DNA of 64,000 nt from Terramyces sp. JEL0728 (GCA_027603945.1 JADIIU010000005.1:186001-250000), one strand, 5' to 3'; counted from the first letter of the stretch, positions 1 to 11,407 are shown. Translations and numbers: made by a program. The notes: generated by a model from the sequence alone, not told the origin.

Positions 1-448
1 TATCCTACAGTTATAACAAAATACTTCTGCTCCGATATTGGTGAGATTTACCCCTCTCTTCTTGATAAATTCTAATGCTTTGTTCTGATTTTCAATTTTC
101 TGCAGTCTAATTCTTGGATTTCTGTTGAATTTACCAAGAGATTCGTCCCCGATAACCTCTATCGTTATACATTATCTACGCAACAATAAAATCAAATTTT
201 CTCCGTTTGAAAGATCGGTTGTCAAGTCTACAATTGGTGGAGCACCGCATTCCTTCAGGTGGATATTTATCCAGTTGGTAAAGGCTGGCGTTACTCGTTA
301 ATTACTCTTTTTTTGTACTTGCTCCCAACTCTTGTCAAAAATTCTATATTAAATAAGCGGGTTACTTGGCAGTGTCAGTAACTGTTTCTGTCGCTGCTTT
401 GCTCAAATCTTGGTTTGAAGTTTTCACAGTAGTAGTTCTTTCGAGCAT
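1..448 (-). CDS. alpha-actinin-like protein, N-terminal part (runs off left edge)
   Basis: Only the start of the gene is in the window. After splicing four introns of 20-22 nt it begins MLERTTTVKTSNQDL and continues into a calponin-homology actin-binding domain with family hallmarks SWEQVQKKTFTNWIN, PPIVDLTTDLSNGENL, VIGDESLGKFNRNPR and NKALEFIKKRGVNLTNIGAE. This is the first CH domain of alpha-actinin/Ain1-type actin crosslinkers, so the product probably bundles F-actin at the cell cortex or division ring. The last intron shown (20 nt) lies just inside the left edge. The spectrin repeats and EF hands expected downstream are outside the window. The start ATG at 446-448 is the first in frame and precedes a short non-conserved leader. 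Fimbrin is less likely because its CH1 sequence differs from this fungal actinin pattern. Confidence 0.9.
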
Positions 449-562
449 GATTCAAAAGTTAAAAAATTCACGTCACCAGATAGGGGATTTGCATATCGCG
501 GATGACGTTGAATAAACAAGAATAAAAAGAAAGTGTTATTTTACTATAAAAAGATCCAGCCA

Positions 563-2972
563 CTAAGGTTTCTTTACTTGGCCATCGTGGCTCTTGTTTT
601 GGAATGCGAAGCTAACTAATTTGGTAGCTCGTGCTTGAGCGTTCAATATTGGATCAAACACCTTGTGAATTTCCATTTCGCTATAGTGATTCCATGTGCT
701 AGTATCAGCAGCGGTTGCCCCAGTGTTTATCGCGTTTTCGGGTGGTCTAATGAGCTGCTTTCCGTTTTGGCACCGCTTGCATCTGAAAGTGTCGTGAGTA
801 TCGCAGAGAGTATCTTCATTGAACTTGAATAGTTGCCGGAGATTTTCCAAAGAGAAGTGTCTTTCTACATCTTGCTCTTCATCGACCACACACGAAGACA
901 GGGACTGCTTGTGTGCCTGACCTAATTATTACATACAGTTTACGCTGGAATATTTTTTCTTCGATAGTGCCAGTAGCAATAAATCGATAGATGAAACAGA
1001 CCTTTTTCTGTCCATCTCTCCAGACTCTTGCCAATGCCTTACATCAACGCTAATTACCTGAGCATCATTTGCGGGATTCCAATCTGGATCAAACAAAATC
1101 AATCTATTAGCACCAATCAAATTAATACCACAGCCCCCAGCTTTGGAAGACAGCAAAAATATAAATTCTGGCTGGGAGGAGTCATTGAATCGGTCTACAA
1201 TTTTTTGTCTTTTTGGAATGGTCATACTCCCGTCCAATCTACAAAAGGCCCATCTCCTTGCCCTGCACATCTTGTCTATATAATCCAATGTCTGAGTATA
1301 GTTGCTGATCAATACTACGATTAAATTAACGTACCAATTTTGTCATCTGATTCTTTTTTCATTTGAACAATCATTTGCTCTAACAAACAGAATTTACCAG
1401 AGAATTCAGGTAAACAGTCATTGAAGTTGAACCCTGGTGGCAACCAGCTGCCGGGAACATCTTTTGCAGTCAATAATGCAGGGTGGTTGACAATCTTTTT
1501 CATCGTAGTCATTGCTTTCAAGGTAGACTGCCCACCTTTCTTTTCGTTGTTTTCAGATTTAATCAATCTCTGCATCTCCTGTTGAGCATAATGTTTGTAC
1601 AGCTTCTTTTGGAATTCAGCCATTCGGCAAAACACTATATATTCATATTTCGTAGGCAGGTATTTTGTGAGTAGTTCAGCGGTTCTTCTAATAATGAACT
1701 TATTGGCGGTGGAAAGCAATTCCTGAAGACATTCTTCACTTCGAAGCTTGTCCTTGTCAGTTGCATCAGCATCTCTTCCTCGCAGAATTGGAATTTCGTA
1801 CTTCTTTCTAAATTCTGCACCAGTTCCAAGCACATTTGGGATGGCAAAACTAAGCAAACTAAAATATTCAGTCAGGTCATTTTGAATAGGGGTTCCGGAG
1901 AGTATCACCCTTCTCTTTGCATTCAAGGCATTCAAAGCAATATAGGTTTGTGAGTCTGCATTTTTTAGTCGATGGCCTGTATTAAAATCACGTACCTTCA
2001 TCACACAGCAACAGCCCAATTTCAGTCTTTTGTAATATTTCAGAGTAGATTCTCAAAGTTTCATAAGATACAATCAGTACGGGATTGACGATACCCCTGC
2101 CCTTTGCCGAGACAAACTGTGCAATATCTTTGCTTGTACTCTCTTTGGTGCCTTTGTTGTCACACGAGTAAGGTCGGACTCTGCCCTCACCCAGCCATTT
2201 GCTTAATTCGTTTGCCCAATTCTTTACCAGACTAGAAGGACATGCAATGATTGCTTTTTCAATTGCTGGCTTTCCTGGAGTTTCTGATTGGCGAAGTAGC
2301 GTCCACAATAAAGTTATGCATTGCTAAATTAAACATTTAATACCAGCGTTTTCCCTAGTCCCATCTCATCCGCCATGATACACCCGAATGCATCTTCTGA
2401 TCTCCTTCCTGTGGTGCAATCAAACAAGAATTTAACCTGCTTTAAATCGTGATTACTCCTTCAATTTGATGCGGTCTTAATACATTTCCTAGTACTGGAT
2501 CTATCACTATCTCTACTTCAAAATCAACAGGCTTACCAGGGTTTTTGGCAACCCTGCTTAATTTTTCATCTTCTGTTAATTGGACAAGTGGTCTAAAGAG
2601 CACAATTGCATTCTCCGCATCCGGATCGTATAATGGATGGATGTTTACTTGAGTGTTTCTCCTTAATCCTAAAGTTGTTCCAGGTCGTAATCCACCATGA
2701 GTTGACGGAGGCGCTTTCAAGAATTTGGGCATCTTGAATGGAACCGCAATGAGTTTTTCTGAATCAGTGTTTGTGCAGAGTGGTTTTAATGGCTTTCTGA
2801 AGGTTGAACTTGGAGTTGGAAGGTATCCCGCAATACTTCGCTTTAACCCTAACTGTTTCTTCACTGGGGTCTGTTCGACAGGCTTATATTCGCCAAGCTT
2901 TGCTCTCTTTGGAATTGGGGCTTCAATCTCCGAATCACAGTCGCTGACAGAGAAGTCTTCGTCCGAACTCAT
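563..2972 (-). CDS. RAD54: RAD54, SNF2-family recombination translocase
   Basis: Spliced product is 762 aa. It is an ATP-driven double-stranded DNA translocase that works with Rad51 in homologous recombination in the nucleus. The N-terminal half holds the Rad54 leader ([15 protein letters not shown]). It is followed by Walker [11 protein letters not shown], the motif II box DEGH in LLLCDEGHRLKN, motif III-like [11 protein letters not shown], and the C-terminal helicase motifs [17 protein letters not shown] and [13 protein letters not shown], then RVWRDGQKK and [18 protein letters not shown], all Rad54-specific. Six introns (922-943, 1038-1057, 1315-1334, 1977-1995, 2324-2343, 2437-2456) restore an unbroken frame. 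One splits the DEGH box and another follows Walker A. The start at 2972 is the only in-frame ATG ahead of conserved sequence. Identification is secure. Confidence 0.97.
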
Positions 2973-3007
2973 CGTGTTTGGGAAAAAATTTCAAAAGAAA
3001 AAGGAAA

Positions 3008-3353
3008 TCAAGTCAATTTTAATTTGGGGTTATCGATAAATAATTCAACCAAGCTCTGCCAATCAGTATCGTTTCCATAGTTGATTGATTTGAAATAAGC
3101 GCCAGCTGCTGCTTCTGGCTGGCCGGTATTCAATAGTGAGAAGGCTAATAGATGTTGTCCTTCTCTTTTTGTTCGTTCATTCCTCAATGCGGGTGCCACG
3201 CATTCAATAACAGCGTGGTAGTGCTTTAGTTTGTAAAATCCTCTGGCTGCATATAACCAACCAATCGCATCTGTATTAATATCGAGTACCTTTTGGACAG
3301 AATCCTACGCTCGAAATGATTTTCTCTCTGACTGTAATTCTCTCTGTTGCCAT
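3008..3353 (-). CDS. small TPR-like protein
   Basis: Predicted 108-aa product. One 19-nt intron (gtactcgatattaatacag on the coding strand) joins an exon starting MATERITVREK to the exon reading DAIGWLYAARGFYKLKHYHA. The helical pattern (W..AA.GFYKLK.Y..., GQHLLAFSLLNTGQPEAAAGAYF) looks like two to three tetratricopeptide helices, so a protein-protein adaptor role is plausible. No specific family is recognised. Without the intron the upstream frame contains an in-frame TAG, which first suggested a pseudogene. The spliced model removes that stop and gives a length divisible by three. The 5' end is uncertain because another ATG-led stretch lies near 3460, but it is not clearly connected. Confidence 0.6.
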
Positions 3354-3491
3354 AACGCGTAAAATGAAAACACCATTCAACTCCTGTCCATACAGCTGAC
3401 TATGGATATAAACTCAGCATATGAGGGCAATGACAAAGATTCAGTTCTGAAATGACTCATCTGACTCGATTTAACGATGATGAAATATTTA

Positions 3492-4037
3492 TTAAAGATT
3501 TTCTTTGCTGATATGTCGCTTGAGCATTTGTAACCGGGACAATGCCGTCCTCAGTCTTGGTTGATCTTGAGCCTTCTCTGCTTGTTCGAATTCCATAATC
3601 AGTGAATTCAAGTCAAAGTCTTCTTTACTTTCCATATCAACCGCATAACGATTTAATTTCAAGTAATTAATAATATCCTGTCCATCTCTTATAACAGAAT
3701 TGGTGGTTACTTGGGGCTTTTCCAGCTCATTATCCATTGGATATTCTGATTGCCTGGGAATGTATTCTTCAGTCTCATTTGTGAAATTGCCGGACCGCAG
3801 TAACTGTAATATATCCTGACCATCGTTATTAAACTCTGGCTGGGCGAAATCAGGCAGGTCTTCAATCCCATGTGCTATTCCATTTTGCAATATAACATTG
3901 GTGTTTGCAAAATGATTATGATGGTGGTTGGTAAATTCAACTTCTGATTGCGGTTTCTTTTCTTGTTTTGGCTTGGAAGTCAATTCCAATGCATTAATCA
4001 AATTTCTGTCTGGAAGTCGAGCATTTGACTTTTCCAT
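3492..4037 (-). CDS. uncharacterised protein with duplicated DGQDI motif
   Basis: Single-exon ORF of 181 aa starting MEKSNARLPDRNL. I do not recognise the family. It is acidic and probably largely disordered, with a His/Asn-rich patch. The same short helix-like motif occurs twice: DGQDILQLLRSGNF around residue 73 and DGQDIINYLKLNRY around residue 118. This is the pattern of a duplicated short linear interaction motif. A C-terminal amphipathic helix (LRTALSRLQMLKRHISK) follows. It is packed between the TPR-like gene and a tiny plus-strand ORF whose ATG is only 16 nt away. No function is inferred. Confidence 0.7.
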   Translation of the reverse strand: MEKSNARLPDRNLINALELTSKPKQEKKPQSEVEFTNHHHNHFANTNVILQNGIAHGIEDLPDFAQPEFNNDGQDILQLLRSGNFTNETEEYIPRQSEYPMDNELEKPQVTTNSVIRDGQDIINYLKLNRYAVDMESKEDFDLNSLIMEFEQAEKAQDQPRLRTALSRLQMLKRHISKENL

Positions 4038-4053
4038 TTTTGATTACTTTTGA

Positions 4054-4158
4054 ATGTCAAACAAATTGGATGTTATACTACACAAGGAATTAGAAATGAG
4101 GAGCAGTAAGGATTTATTATCGGCAATGGAATCAAGAGGGTATCAAATTCAGGTATGA
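4054..4158 (+). CDS. possible 34-aa microprotein
   Basis: A short ORF starting MSNKLDVILHKELEM that fills almost exactly the 127-nt gap between two minus-strand genes (start at 4037, end at 4165). It is predicted to be one or two amphipathic helices, with no membrane segment. The ATG lies 16 nt from the divergent ATG of the neighbouring gene, a spacing seen elsewhere in this window. A donor/acceptor pair near its end (18 nt, gtatgatcctaatcatag) would extend it antisense into the next gene, which I consider less likely. It could also be non-coding 5' sequence. Confidence 0.3.
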   Translation: MSNKLDVILHKELEMRSSKDLLSAMESRGYQIQV

Positions 4159-4164
4159 TCCTAA

Positions 4165-4650
4165 TCATAGGGAATAGAATTTCCCATCTGTTTCATAGAT
4201 AATGAAATCTGCCTGCAACTCCTCTATTATTCCCGCCAGGTTGTTTTTTAATTCCTTTTGTAAATAATCTACAGTATAACCTTGATTTGTCCGAATTATC
4301 TCCTGCACTCTATCTCTCAAATCGACACCATTTGCTCCGCCTTTCTTTATATCTGCTTTTTCAATAACCTCTCCGTCATCCACCAGTGTTTCCATCGATT
4401 CTTGGATATTCAGAACTGCAAAGGTAAACTCTTGCTGTGTCAGATCTTTTAATATTCTGCTCTTGCACTGATAATTTTCAAAATATTTACTCTCGATATC
4501 CATTAGATTGGAATCCATAGATTCACTTTTAATTAACTGGAAATTATCCCCCTTTAGTCGTCCGATGAGTTTAAATGACCCGTCTGGATGATTGATCTGG
4601 AGATTTCCCATCATTCCATCCTTTATATTTCCATATATAATCTGAGTCAT
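4165..4650 (-). CDS. uncharacterised protein, C-terminal winged-helix-like
   Basis: Intronless ORF, 161 aa from MTQIIYGNIKDGMM; a longer in-frame extension upstream reads antisense across the Pelota start and was not used. The N-terminal two thirds look like a small beta-rich fold (GSFKLIGRLKGDNFQLIKSE). The C-terminus DLRDRVQEIIRTNQGYTVD...IIYETDGKFYSL resembles a winged helix such as those closing RPA32-like or small nuclear complex subunits. No family can be named with confidence. Its ATG is 34 nt from the divergent Pelota ATG, so the two probably share a promoter. Confidence 0.65.
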   Translation of the reverse strand: MTQIIYGNIKDGMMGNLQINHPDGSFKLIGRLKGDNFQLIKSESMDSNLMDIESKYFENYQCKSRILKDLTQQEFTFAVLNIQESMETLVDDGEVIEKADIKKGGANGVDLRDRVQEIIRTNQGYTVDYLQKELKNNLAGIIEELQADFIIYETDGKFYSL

Positions 4651-4684
4651 CTTTGAGTTGTGGATTGTTTTTTTCACTGAACAA

Positions 4685-5967
4685 ATGAAGCTGATTTCAA
4701 AAAATTTGGAAAAGAATTCCTCTGGATATGTGAAATTAATAGCGGAAGACACTGAAGATCTTTGGCACACTTATAATTTGCTTTTCAAGGATGATATTTT
4801 AAAAGCGACGACTGTTCGAAGAGTAGTTTCGGAAACAGCAACCGGCTCCACTGAAAAACAGTCTCAAAAAACCACTCTCACGATAAAGGTCGAATCGGTG
4901 TTTTTTGATGTTCAAGCGTCGGTTTTAAGGGTGAATGGCAAAAACATTGCAGAAAACAAGTATGTGAAAATGGGACAGTATCACACATTAGGTATTCACT
5001 CACTAACCAGACTTGGAACTACACCGACCATTTACGATTGAAAAGGAAGAATGGGATTTCATTCACTTGGAAAGGATCCAGGATTGTTGTAATGTGCAAA
5101 ACAAGGCAGACATTGGCGCGATTGTTTTGCAGGAAGGATTGGCTCAGATTTGTCTGGTAACGGAAAACATGACAATTGTAAGACAGCGCATAGAAACGAA
5201 TGTGCCCAAGAAAAGAAGAGGAACCACAACAGATCATGACAAGGGAATTATAAGATTCTTCCATCAGATTTATCAAGGAATCCTGCACCACATTAATTTT
5301 GAAATTGTAAAGGTGTTGATTATCGCCAGTCCAGGTACATTTTGCTGACCAAGGCTTTATTAAAGATGGATTGCACAAGTATATCATTGATTTGGCGCTG
5401 AAAGAACAACAAAAGATTATTTTGGATCACCGCGACAAGATAATTATGGTTCATTCCTCGTCTGGACATAAACACGCCCTGCAAGAGATTCTACAAGATC
5501 CGCAAGTACAGTCCAAACTGTCAGACACCAAATATCAAAAAGAAGTAGGAGCTCTCGAAGAGTTTTACAGGACACTCGGGAATGATCCTTCCAAGGCATT
5601 CTACGGCTATGATTATGTGTTGAAAGCAAGCGACAGAGGCGCAATACAAACGTTGATGGTGACGGATGGTCTGTTTAGGTTATTTGTTACTTATCGCAGG
5701 TCGTCTAATTTACAAGAGAGAAGAAAATATATTTCAGTGGTAGAAAAAGCAAAAGAAAACGGTGCAAATATCCACATCTTTTCTAGTTTACATACCTCTG
5801 GTGAACAGCTGACCCAGCTGACTGGTATTGCAGCGATATTGCACTTTGGATTACCTGATTTAGAAGAGGAGGTTGCGCAGGAACAAGAAGAACGGGAAAG
5901 GTTGTTTAAACTGAGGGAAGGCGATGAGTTGATTGAGGAAGACCCTACCGATTCTTTAGGCTACTAG
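4685..5967 (+). CDS. PELO: Pelota/Dom34 ribosome-rescue factor
   Basis: Spliced 414-aa product starting MKLISKNLEKNSSGYVKLIA, typical of Pelota. With Hbs1 it recognises ribosomes stalled on truncated or structured mRNA and triggers subunit dissociation (no-go/nonstop decay). Visible family blocks are AEDTEDLWHTYNLL, VRRVVSETATGS, DIGAIVLQEGLAQICLV, PKKRRG, SPGFIKDG and the C-terminal eL30-like domain with ILHFGLPDLEE. Two 19-nt introns (4992-5010, 5335-5353) restore the reading frame. Family members lack the GGQ motif of eRF1, and none is seen here. An upstream in-frame extension was rejected because the conserved N-terminus begins at this ATG. Confidence 0.96.
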
Positions 5968-6063
5968 AAAATATTATTATCTCTATTATTTGATTTTCCA
6001 TATGCTTCTTGCGATCGGAAACTGCTCTTTCCACATGAATGAAATTACAAGTTTATTTTATAC

Positions 6064-6350
6064 TTATTTCTTTTTCTTGTCGGTGGTTTCTTTGGATGCC
6101 TTATCCGCAATTGATTTCATTATAGTCAATTTACCCGTGGAAGCGGCTTTGACTGACATTTGCTTTTCTGTATTTTGGATATTCCTGGCAGATAGTTTCT
6201 TTTGCATTGCGATTTCCTTTTGCAATGCCTGGGATTTTGGAGTTTTTCTGATACCTTTGTTACCTATTTATTACCTCTGGATATTCTCTTGTTTTTCACT
6301 ACTTTATTCTGCTGTGCGCTTGATTTTGGTTTATGCTGTCCTTGTGCCAT
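6064..6350 (-). CDS. UPF0390-family small basic protein
   Basis: Spliced 88-aa lysine-rich protein beginning MAQGQHKPKSSAQQNK, the characteristic opening of the UPF0390 (DUF2462, Leydig cell tumour 10 kDa homologue) family. One 20-nt intron (6255-6274) joins KRISRG to IRKTPKSQALQK, and the C-terminus ends DKKKK. Family members are small nuclear/nucleolar proteins of poorly known function. The opposite strand carries a long hydrophobic open frame here that is simply the antisense of this lysine-rich sequence. Start and stop are unambiguous. Confidence 0.8.
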
Positions 6351-6400
6351 TTGTGTTTGCAAACAAAAAAAATAACAATGAAAATAATTTAGATTGTCGA

Positions 6401-9400
6401 ATGTCATTGAAATGGGATGATATCGACAACAGACAATTAAAAGTCAAGCAGCAGGCAAAGGAGCTAAAAGATTTTCTCATTCAACAAAATGAGGAAGCAA
6501 GGAGACGGTACCATTTATTAATGCAGGAAGAAACAGGAAAAGATTGACGACAGAGAGGCGTATAGAAAAATAGTCTTGGGGGTTGGCAACGAGCATTTGA
6601 AAGCAATTAAACCAAAGACTCCGCAAAGCAGTAATATCGCGACTGGAGCGGGTTCACTCAATTCCACCGCTATCAACAATAATCTAGTTCCATTACCCAA
6701 TATCAGTGTACTAGAATCCATGGCACCTTCTCTTCCGTTGATTGCTAGTCTCAGCGTTCCAGACAGCTACCCAAGGGCTTTTTCAGATGATATAAACACT
6801 TCTCTACAAATATCTGAAAACCAAATACTGCAGGAACGGCGGGCAAGAGCCGTGGTAGAAAGTGAGTTACAGAGTGGGAAATATCTTACAGCAACTCTAT
6901 CAGCAAAGATTGACTCTCTCCAAGAGAACATTAGGACTGAAAATGCAAATATCGTTGAAATTACCAAACATTTTAGTCAAAGAGATCAAGAAGCTAGAGA
7001 AGCATTGGGCAGACTATCGCAAAAGCTAGAGTTGGAATCACAAAAAGTACAGCGCTTGGTCTCAGAGTTGGCCACATCTAAACAACGGGAAAGTATAGTT
7101 GGGACAGAACAAGATGGCCAAATTAAAGCATTAAATGACAAGATTAATATTCTGACTTCAAAGTTGGAGGCTTATGCCCAAAAGACAAATGAAGTGGGGA
7201 ATTCACTAAACTTTCAATCAAGAGAGCTTAGTATGGAAGTCAGAAAACAAAATGATTCGCTAAAATCAATCAAAATGCATGAAAACGCTCTGAATGCGTT
7301 ATCCGAAGCAGTAGGATCTACCTCCGAGAATCTATCAAAGAAAATGCAAATTGCTGCAAATGAACTGTTTCAAAAGATCGAACAAGAGGCAAGGGCAAGG
7401 AGACTACTTGAAGAAAGTATCCATCACGATACTCAAGAGTACAGAAGAATGATTGAAAGACAGTTTGTTGACAGAGTAGATTCCTTACAGCATGCCACCT
7501 CATCACAGATTGATACCGACAGACAAGATTTTGAAAAGATCGCTAACGCTCTCCAGAATAAGCTATTGCGGCTCGAATCGACCACTTTTGACGGCCAAGA
7601 GCAGCTGGCACAGCTAATTAGCCAAAGATTGCAATTGCTGGACACTCAGCTGCAAGATTTGGATCTTTCGAACAGGAAACTAGAATCAAAAATGGTTACT
7701 GCAATTTCAGAATTGTCACAGCGCTCCGAGCTAACAATTGCCAAGTCTGAAGAAAGGAACGAAAAGAAATTCAAGGATATCAACAAAAATGTGGTGTCTG
7801 TTCAAAAAATAGTCCACGAGTCCATTCTACTTTCTGAAAAGACTTTGTTGGATAAAATTAAATCTCTTGAAGATGTATTAAGGGTAGAAATTAAATCACG
7901 AATGGATTCAGATTCCAAACTAAACGAATACATACTGTCGGCTGAAGCTATTAATGAAGGATTTCAAACTAAATTTGAAGATGTTCAGATTGGGATGGAG
8001 GAATACAAACAGGAAAACGCCAAAATACTGAATTTAATCAAGAATACTGCCTTACAATTATCAAAATCGCAAGATCGATGGACAAGTACATTTGAAACCG
8101 AAATTAGCAGTGTGAAAACGCAAATTTCGAAAAATAAGATCATTTTGGAAAATCAATTCGATAGTTTCAAGCAAGAAGTATTAAACAACGTGGAAGAAAA
8201 TGTGAAATTGAATGAAGAGGAAAATCTCAAAACTTTCAAAGGAATGGAGACTTTGGTTCAAGGAAATGCACGGCAAATCGGTTCTATTTCTGAATCTCTA
8301 GATTCCCTCAAACAAGAAACTCGGAAAGCCTCAAGTATACAATTGGCACAAACTGACGCTACCTTTGAAGCGTTGAAAATAGATTTGGCTGGAAAGTGCA
8401 CCTTGAAAACTTTTGAGGATAAAGTCTTTGAAATCAACCAAGAATTAAAAGCAGCCAACACAGCTGCAGCCTCAAACTTTAATAATTTGCAAGACAAGAT
8501 GTCTGCTTTTGTTGAGCAGAACGATTTCAATGAAACCAAACAGCTGGTGACCACATTTGACGATCGACTGTGTGCCTCAGAGAAAGGCATTGAGGAGGCG
8601 GTTGGTTCAATCAATCGTCTAGCAGAAAAAGCGACTACCGTAGATCATGAAATATCAGAGTTGGAAAAAAAGATGGCGAGCCATGAAAAAGATATCAATG
8701 AAAAAGTTGCGAATGTTAAATTCAAATTCGATGAAATGGAGCAAAGTAATCTGGAAAATGAATCCAAAAAGAATGTTTTGTTGGTTGAAATTGCTTCGAC
8801 AGAAAAGCAGTTGCAAAAAGATATCAAGAAAGTGGAGCAGCAGCTAACACAATGTGCAGCAGCCAGTAGCGAGCAAGAAGAAAAAATTAACGAACAAAAT
8901 AGAGCAATTGCGAAATCGAAAAACGAGCTGGAGGCTTATATTATTGACGAAAATATTAAAAACAAAGATGCCGTTACTCATTGCCAGAAACATATTAATT
9001 CCGTTGGAGAAACCACAAAGCGATTAACTGAACTGTTGAATGAAACCAATACAAAGTTAGCCAAGTCAGTAGTAGACTTGGCGTCAGATTCAAAAGAATA
9101 TGTTGATGAAAGCCTAAAGCGCCGTGAAGATGATTTAAGAAATTTCATGGACGAGGTTGCAAGTGAGCAGGAAAAACAAGCTAAATCTATAGATTCGAAT
9201 TCAAACGCAATTCTATTGTTGGCCAGCCAAGTGGAAAAGGAAAACACCTCCATTGATGGCATACACTCGGAACTAAAAGAAATTAAAAACGAAGTGGATG
9301 ACCAAGCAGTTTCGGTGAAACAACTGAAATTCTTGTCAAATGCAAACAACTCGATGGAAGAAGTGGATGAAAAAGTTAAAAGGATATCAATGCAAATAGA

Positions 9401-10052
9401 AACCAACAGCTCTGAAATTGAACGATTGCGCAAATCCTTCCATCACCAGGAGCAAGCCGTTGACACAAAATTGAATGAAAATGGCAACCAAATTTCCATC
9501 ATCAATTACGACCTGCAAGGCAAATCCAAGCAATTTGTAGAATTACAGCAGCAGCTAAAAGACAAGTTTGAAAATAGACAAAAGGAATGCCATAAGAGTA
9601 ATGATCAAATAGCACACGAGATCAAAAATTTGAAAAACGAACTTTCAAAGGTGCTGGTCGAGAATTCTAAAATCCAAAACGAAATAGATAGACTGGACGA
9701 GGAAACTCACACAAAAGTGGACCACAGGAACATTGAAAACTTAATATCGCCCATAAGTTTAAAATTGGATCAGTTAACCACTCAAATAGACCATATTGAT
9801 TCAGAAATACAAGAAACCAAGCCAAGGTCAGCTAAAATAGTGCCTGGATCTTTTTACAAACCCCCTCATTTGAAAATAGAATCAAATGGCGATATTATTG
9901 AAACCAAACCAAAAACAGCGGAAAGCAAGAGTAGACCAACAACTGTGGATAGCATCAAACCCAATGATAGACCAGCGACTTTAGCCAGTCGTAAAGAAAA
10001 TGAGGAAGAGCCGTTCCCGTTGCAGCACACTCCTTCAAACCTCGAATTTTAA
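6401..10052 (+). CDS. 1,210-aa coiled-coil protein
   Basis: First exon MSLKWDDIDNRQLKVKQQAK is joined by a 19-nt intron (gtaccatttattaatgcag) to a long exon, giving 1,210 aa. Apart from a Pro/Ser-rich patch near residues 70-120 and a basic, Pro-rich C-terminal tail (KIVPGSFYKPPHLKIE), nearly the whole protein is heptad-patterned coiled coil rich in Glu, Lys, Gln and Ser. This suggests a long rod-like structural protein, for example of the centrosome/basal body, flagellar root or cytoskeleton. The orthologue cannot be named from the sequence alone. Its start lies 50 nt from the divergent UPF0390 ATG. Confidence 0.85.
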
Positions 10053-10099
10053 ATAAACTGTAAATTTTAAAAGGTAAAATTACGGTGCAAATAATTAAT

Positions 10100-11407
10100 T
10101 TATTCAGTAGGATCCACTTCTGTCGCTAAAGTAGCAATAGAAGCTTTCGTATTTAATGACTGATTTGGAGCTAGAGACAGTCTCGACCTTAAGGTGTCGT
10201 ATCTGGACATCCTCATGGATTTTCTTGTAAGGACAGTATCGATAGACATTCTCGAATTAGTTTTTAAAAGCTTATTCGAGAATTCCTTGGATTCCTTCAT
10301 AAAGAAAGTGTATCCAGCAGTATCAGAGATTGAAACTCTAAAATTTGGATGTCTTGGCGTAGTATAGTATTCGGAATACAATGCCAAGTCATCGATTGAA
10401 GTTTGCTTTAGCACCGGCTGGACTCCATCAGCTGATGGTAGATTGTAGTGGGTGAATTCAAATGGAGCGCTATTTAAACTGTCTGGTGAAAGAATTTCAG
10501 CTGTATCGTTCAGTTCATTTAGCAAGATATCAAAACCGAGCAGTTTGTCATCAGTGTTGATTTTTGAAAGCGCCTTTTGTAATTTTGATGGAGGTCTAGA
10601 GAGTGGGACTGCCTGAAGCTCTTTATAATCTGCATTTTCTGCTGCCAAATTTTCCATGTGAGTTACTTCATGAGGATGAGACATTGGGCCATAGCTGTAA
10701 CTATAAGGATACGCTGGAAGCGGCTGAGAATTTAACGTATACATTTCTTGGGAACCATAGTCATATTGATAATAGCCAGCATCATCGTAATAGTTTGATT
10801 GCACGTCTGTTCTATACGGATTCATTGGAGCTGTTGCGTATGCTACTGTTTGGGGATGGGAAGGAGGTCTTTCATAAACTTCACTTTGAATAGTTTTTTC
10901 GTTATCATATATAGTCTTGTCGGAATGTACTTGCTGTTCTTCTAATGCCAACACTCTACCAACCTTCCTATCCTTTTCCTTCCGTCTGATCAGAAAGAAT
11001 GCAAAGCCGGTTGCAACAAAGGCACTGATTAAAAACCCAGCAAACACATAAATAACGATGAATGAATTGGACGAGGAAGAGTCGGAGGAAGAAACTGCTG
11101 CAACACTCGGTATTCCAGTAGTCGTTGGTTGTGTGACAGTGCTGGATTGTACAATAGCACTTTTGTTAGTGTCAACGGTTGGACTGGTTTCGGGTGAACT
11201 TGTAGTGGTCGCTTTAGAGGCGACCACGGTGGTTTTGACAACTGTTGGTTGATGCGTTGCAGGTGGAAGTGTAGTTGGAATTGCTGTCGGGATGATTGCT
11301 GTCGCGCTGCTGGACAATACTGGTGTGCTGTCAACGCTTGATTCAGCGGTGTTATTTGCACTACTTTGTCCTCTCGCAAATAATATCAATATGTACGCTG
11401 CTCTCAT
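10100..11407 (-). CDS. Ser/Thr-rich single-pass membrane protein
   Basis: Intronless, 435 aa. A short hydrophobic N-terminus (MRAAYILILFARG) may act as a signal peptide. It is followed by about 100 residues of Ser/Thr/Pro-rich, likely O-glycosylated ectodomain, one transmembrane helix (about residues 115-140, FIVIYVFAGFLISAF) and a basic stop-transfer RRKEKDRK. The tail is a long, Tyr/Pro-rich cytoplasmic region. The architecture resembles fungal wall-stress sensors (Mid2/Wsc-like) without their Cys-rich heads. Four relatives of the same layout lie at 28.7-33.5 kb. Role in surface sensing is inference. Confidence 0.8.
   Translation of the reverse strand: MRAAYILILFARGQSSANNTAESSVDSTPVLSSSATAIIPTAIPTTLPPATHQPTVVKTTVVASKATTTSSPETSPTVDTNKSAIVQSSTVTQPTTTGIPSVAAVSSSDSSSSNSFIVIYVFAGFLISAFVATGFAFFLIRRKEKDRKVGRVLALEEQQVHSDKTIYDNEKTIQSEVYERPPSHPQTVAYATAPMNPYRTDVQSNYYDDAGYYQYDYGSQEMYTLNSQPLPAYPYSYSYGPMSHPHEVTHMENLAAENADYKELQAVPLSRPPSKLQKALSKINTDDKLLGFDILLNELNDTAEILSPDSLNSAPFEFTHYNLPSADGVQPVLKQTSIDDLALYSEYYTTPRHPNFRVSISDTAGYTFFMKESKEFSNKLLKTNSRMSIDTVLTRKSMRMSRYDTLRSRLSLAPNQSLNTKASIATLATEVDPTE

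Noticed and set aside
3200..3480. Apparent pseudogene with in-frame TAG and TGA upstream of the TPR-like ORF
   Set aside because: A 19-nt intron of standard local form removes the TAG and shifts to another open frame; the spliced gene starts at 3353 with a length divisible by three.
4141..4230. Extension of the 34-aa ORF through an 18-nt intron into sequence antisense to the next gene
   Set aside because: The added residues only mirror the conserved C-terminus of the minus-strand gene, so the unspliced short ORF is simpler.
5990..6547. Hydrophobic plus-strand open frame suggesting a multi-pass membrane protein
   Set aside because: It is the antisense of the lysine-rich UPF0390 gene; no family match and no splice support on the plus strand.
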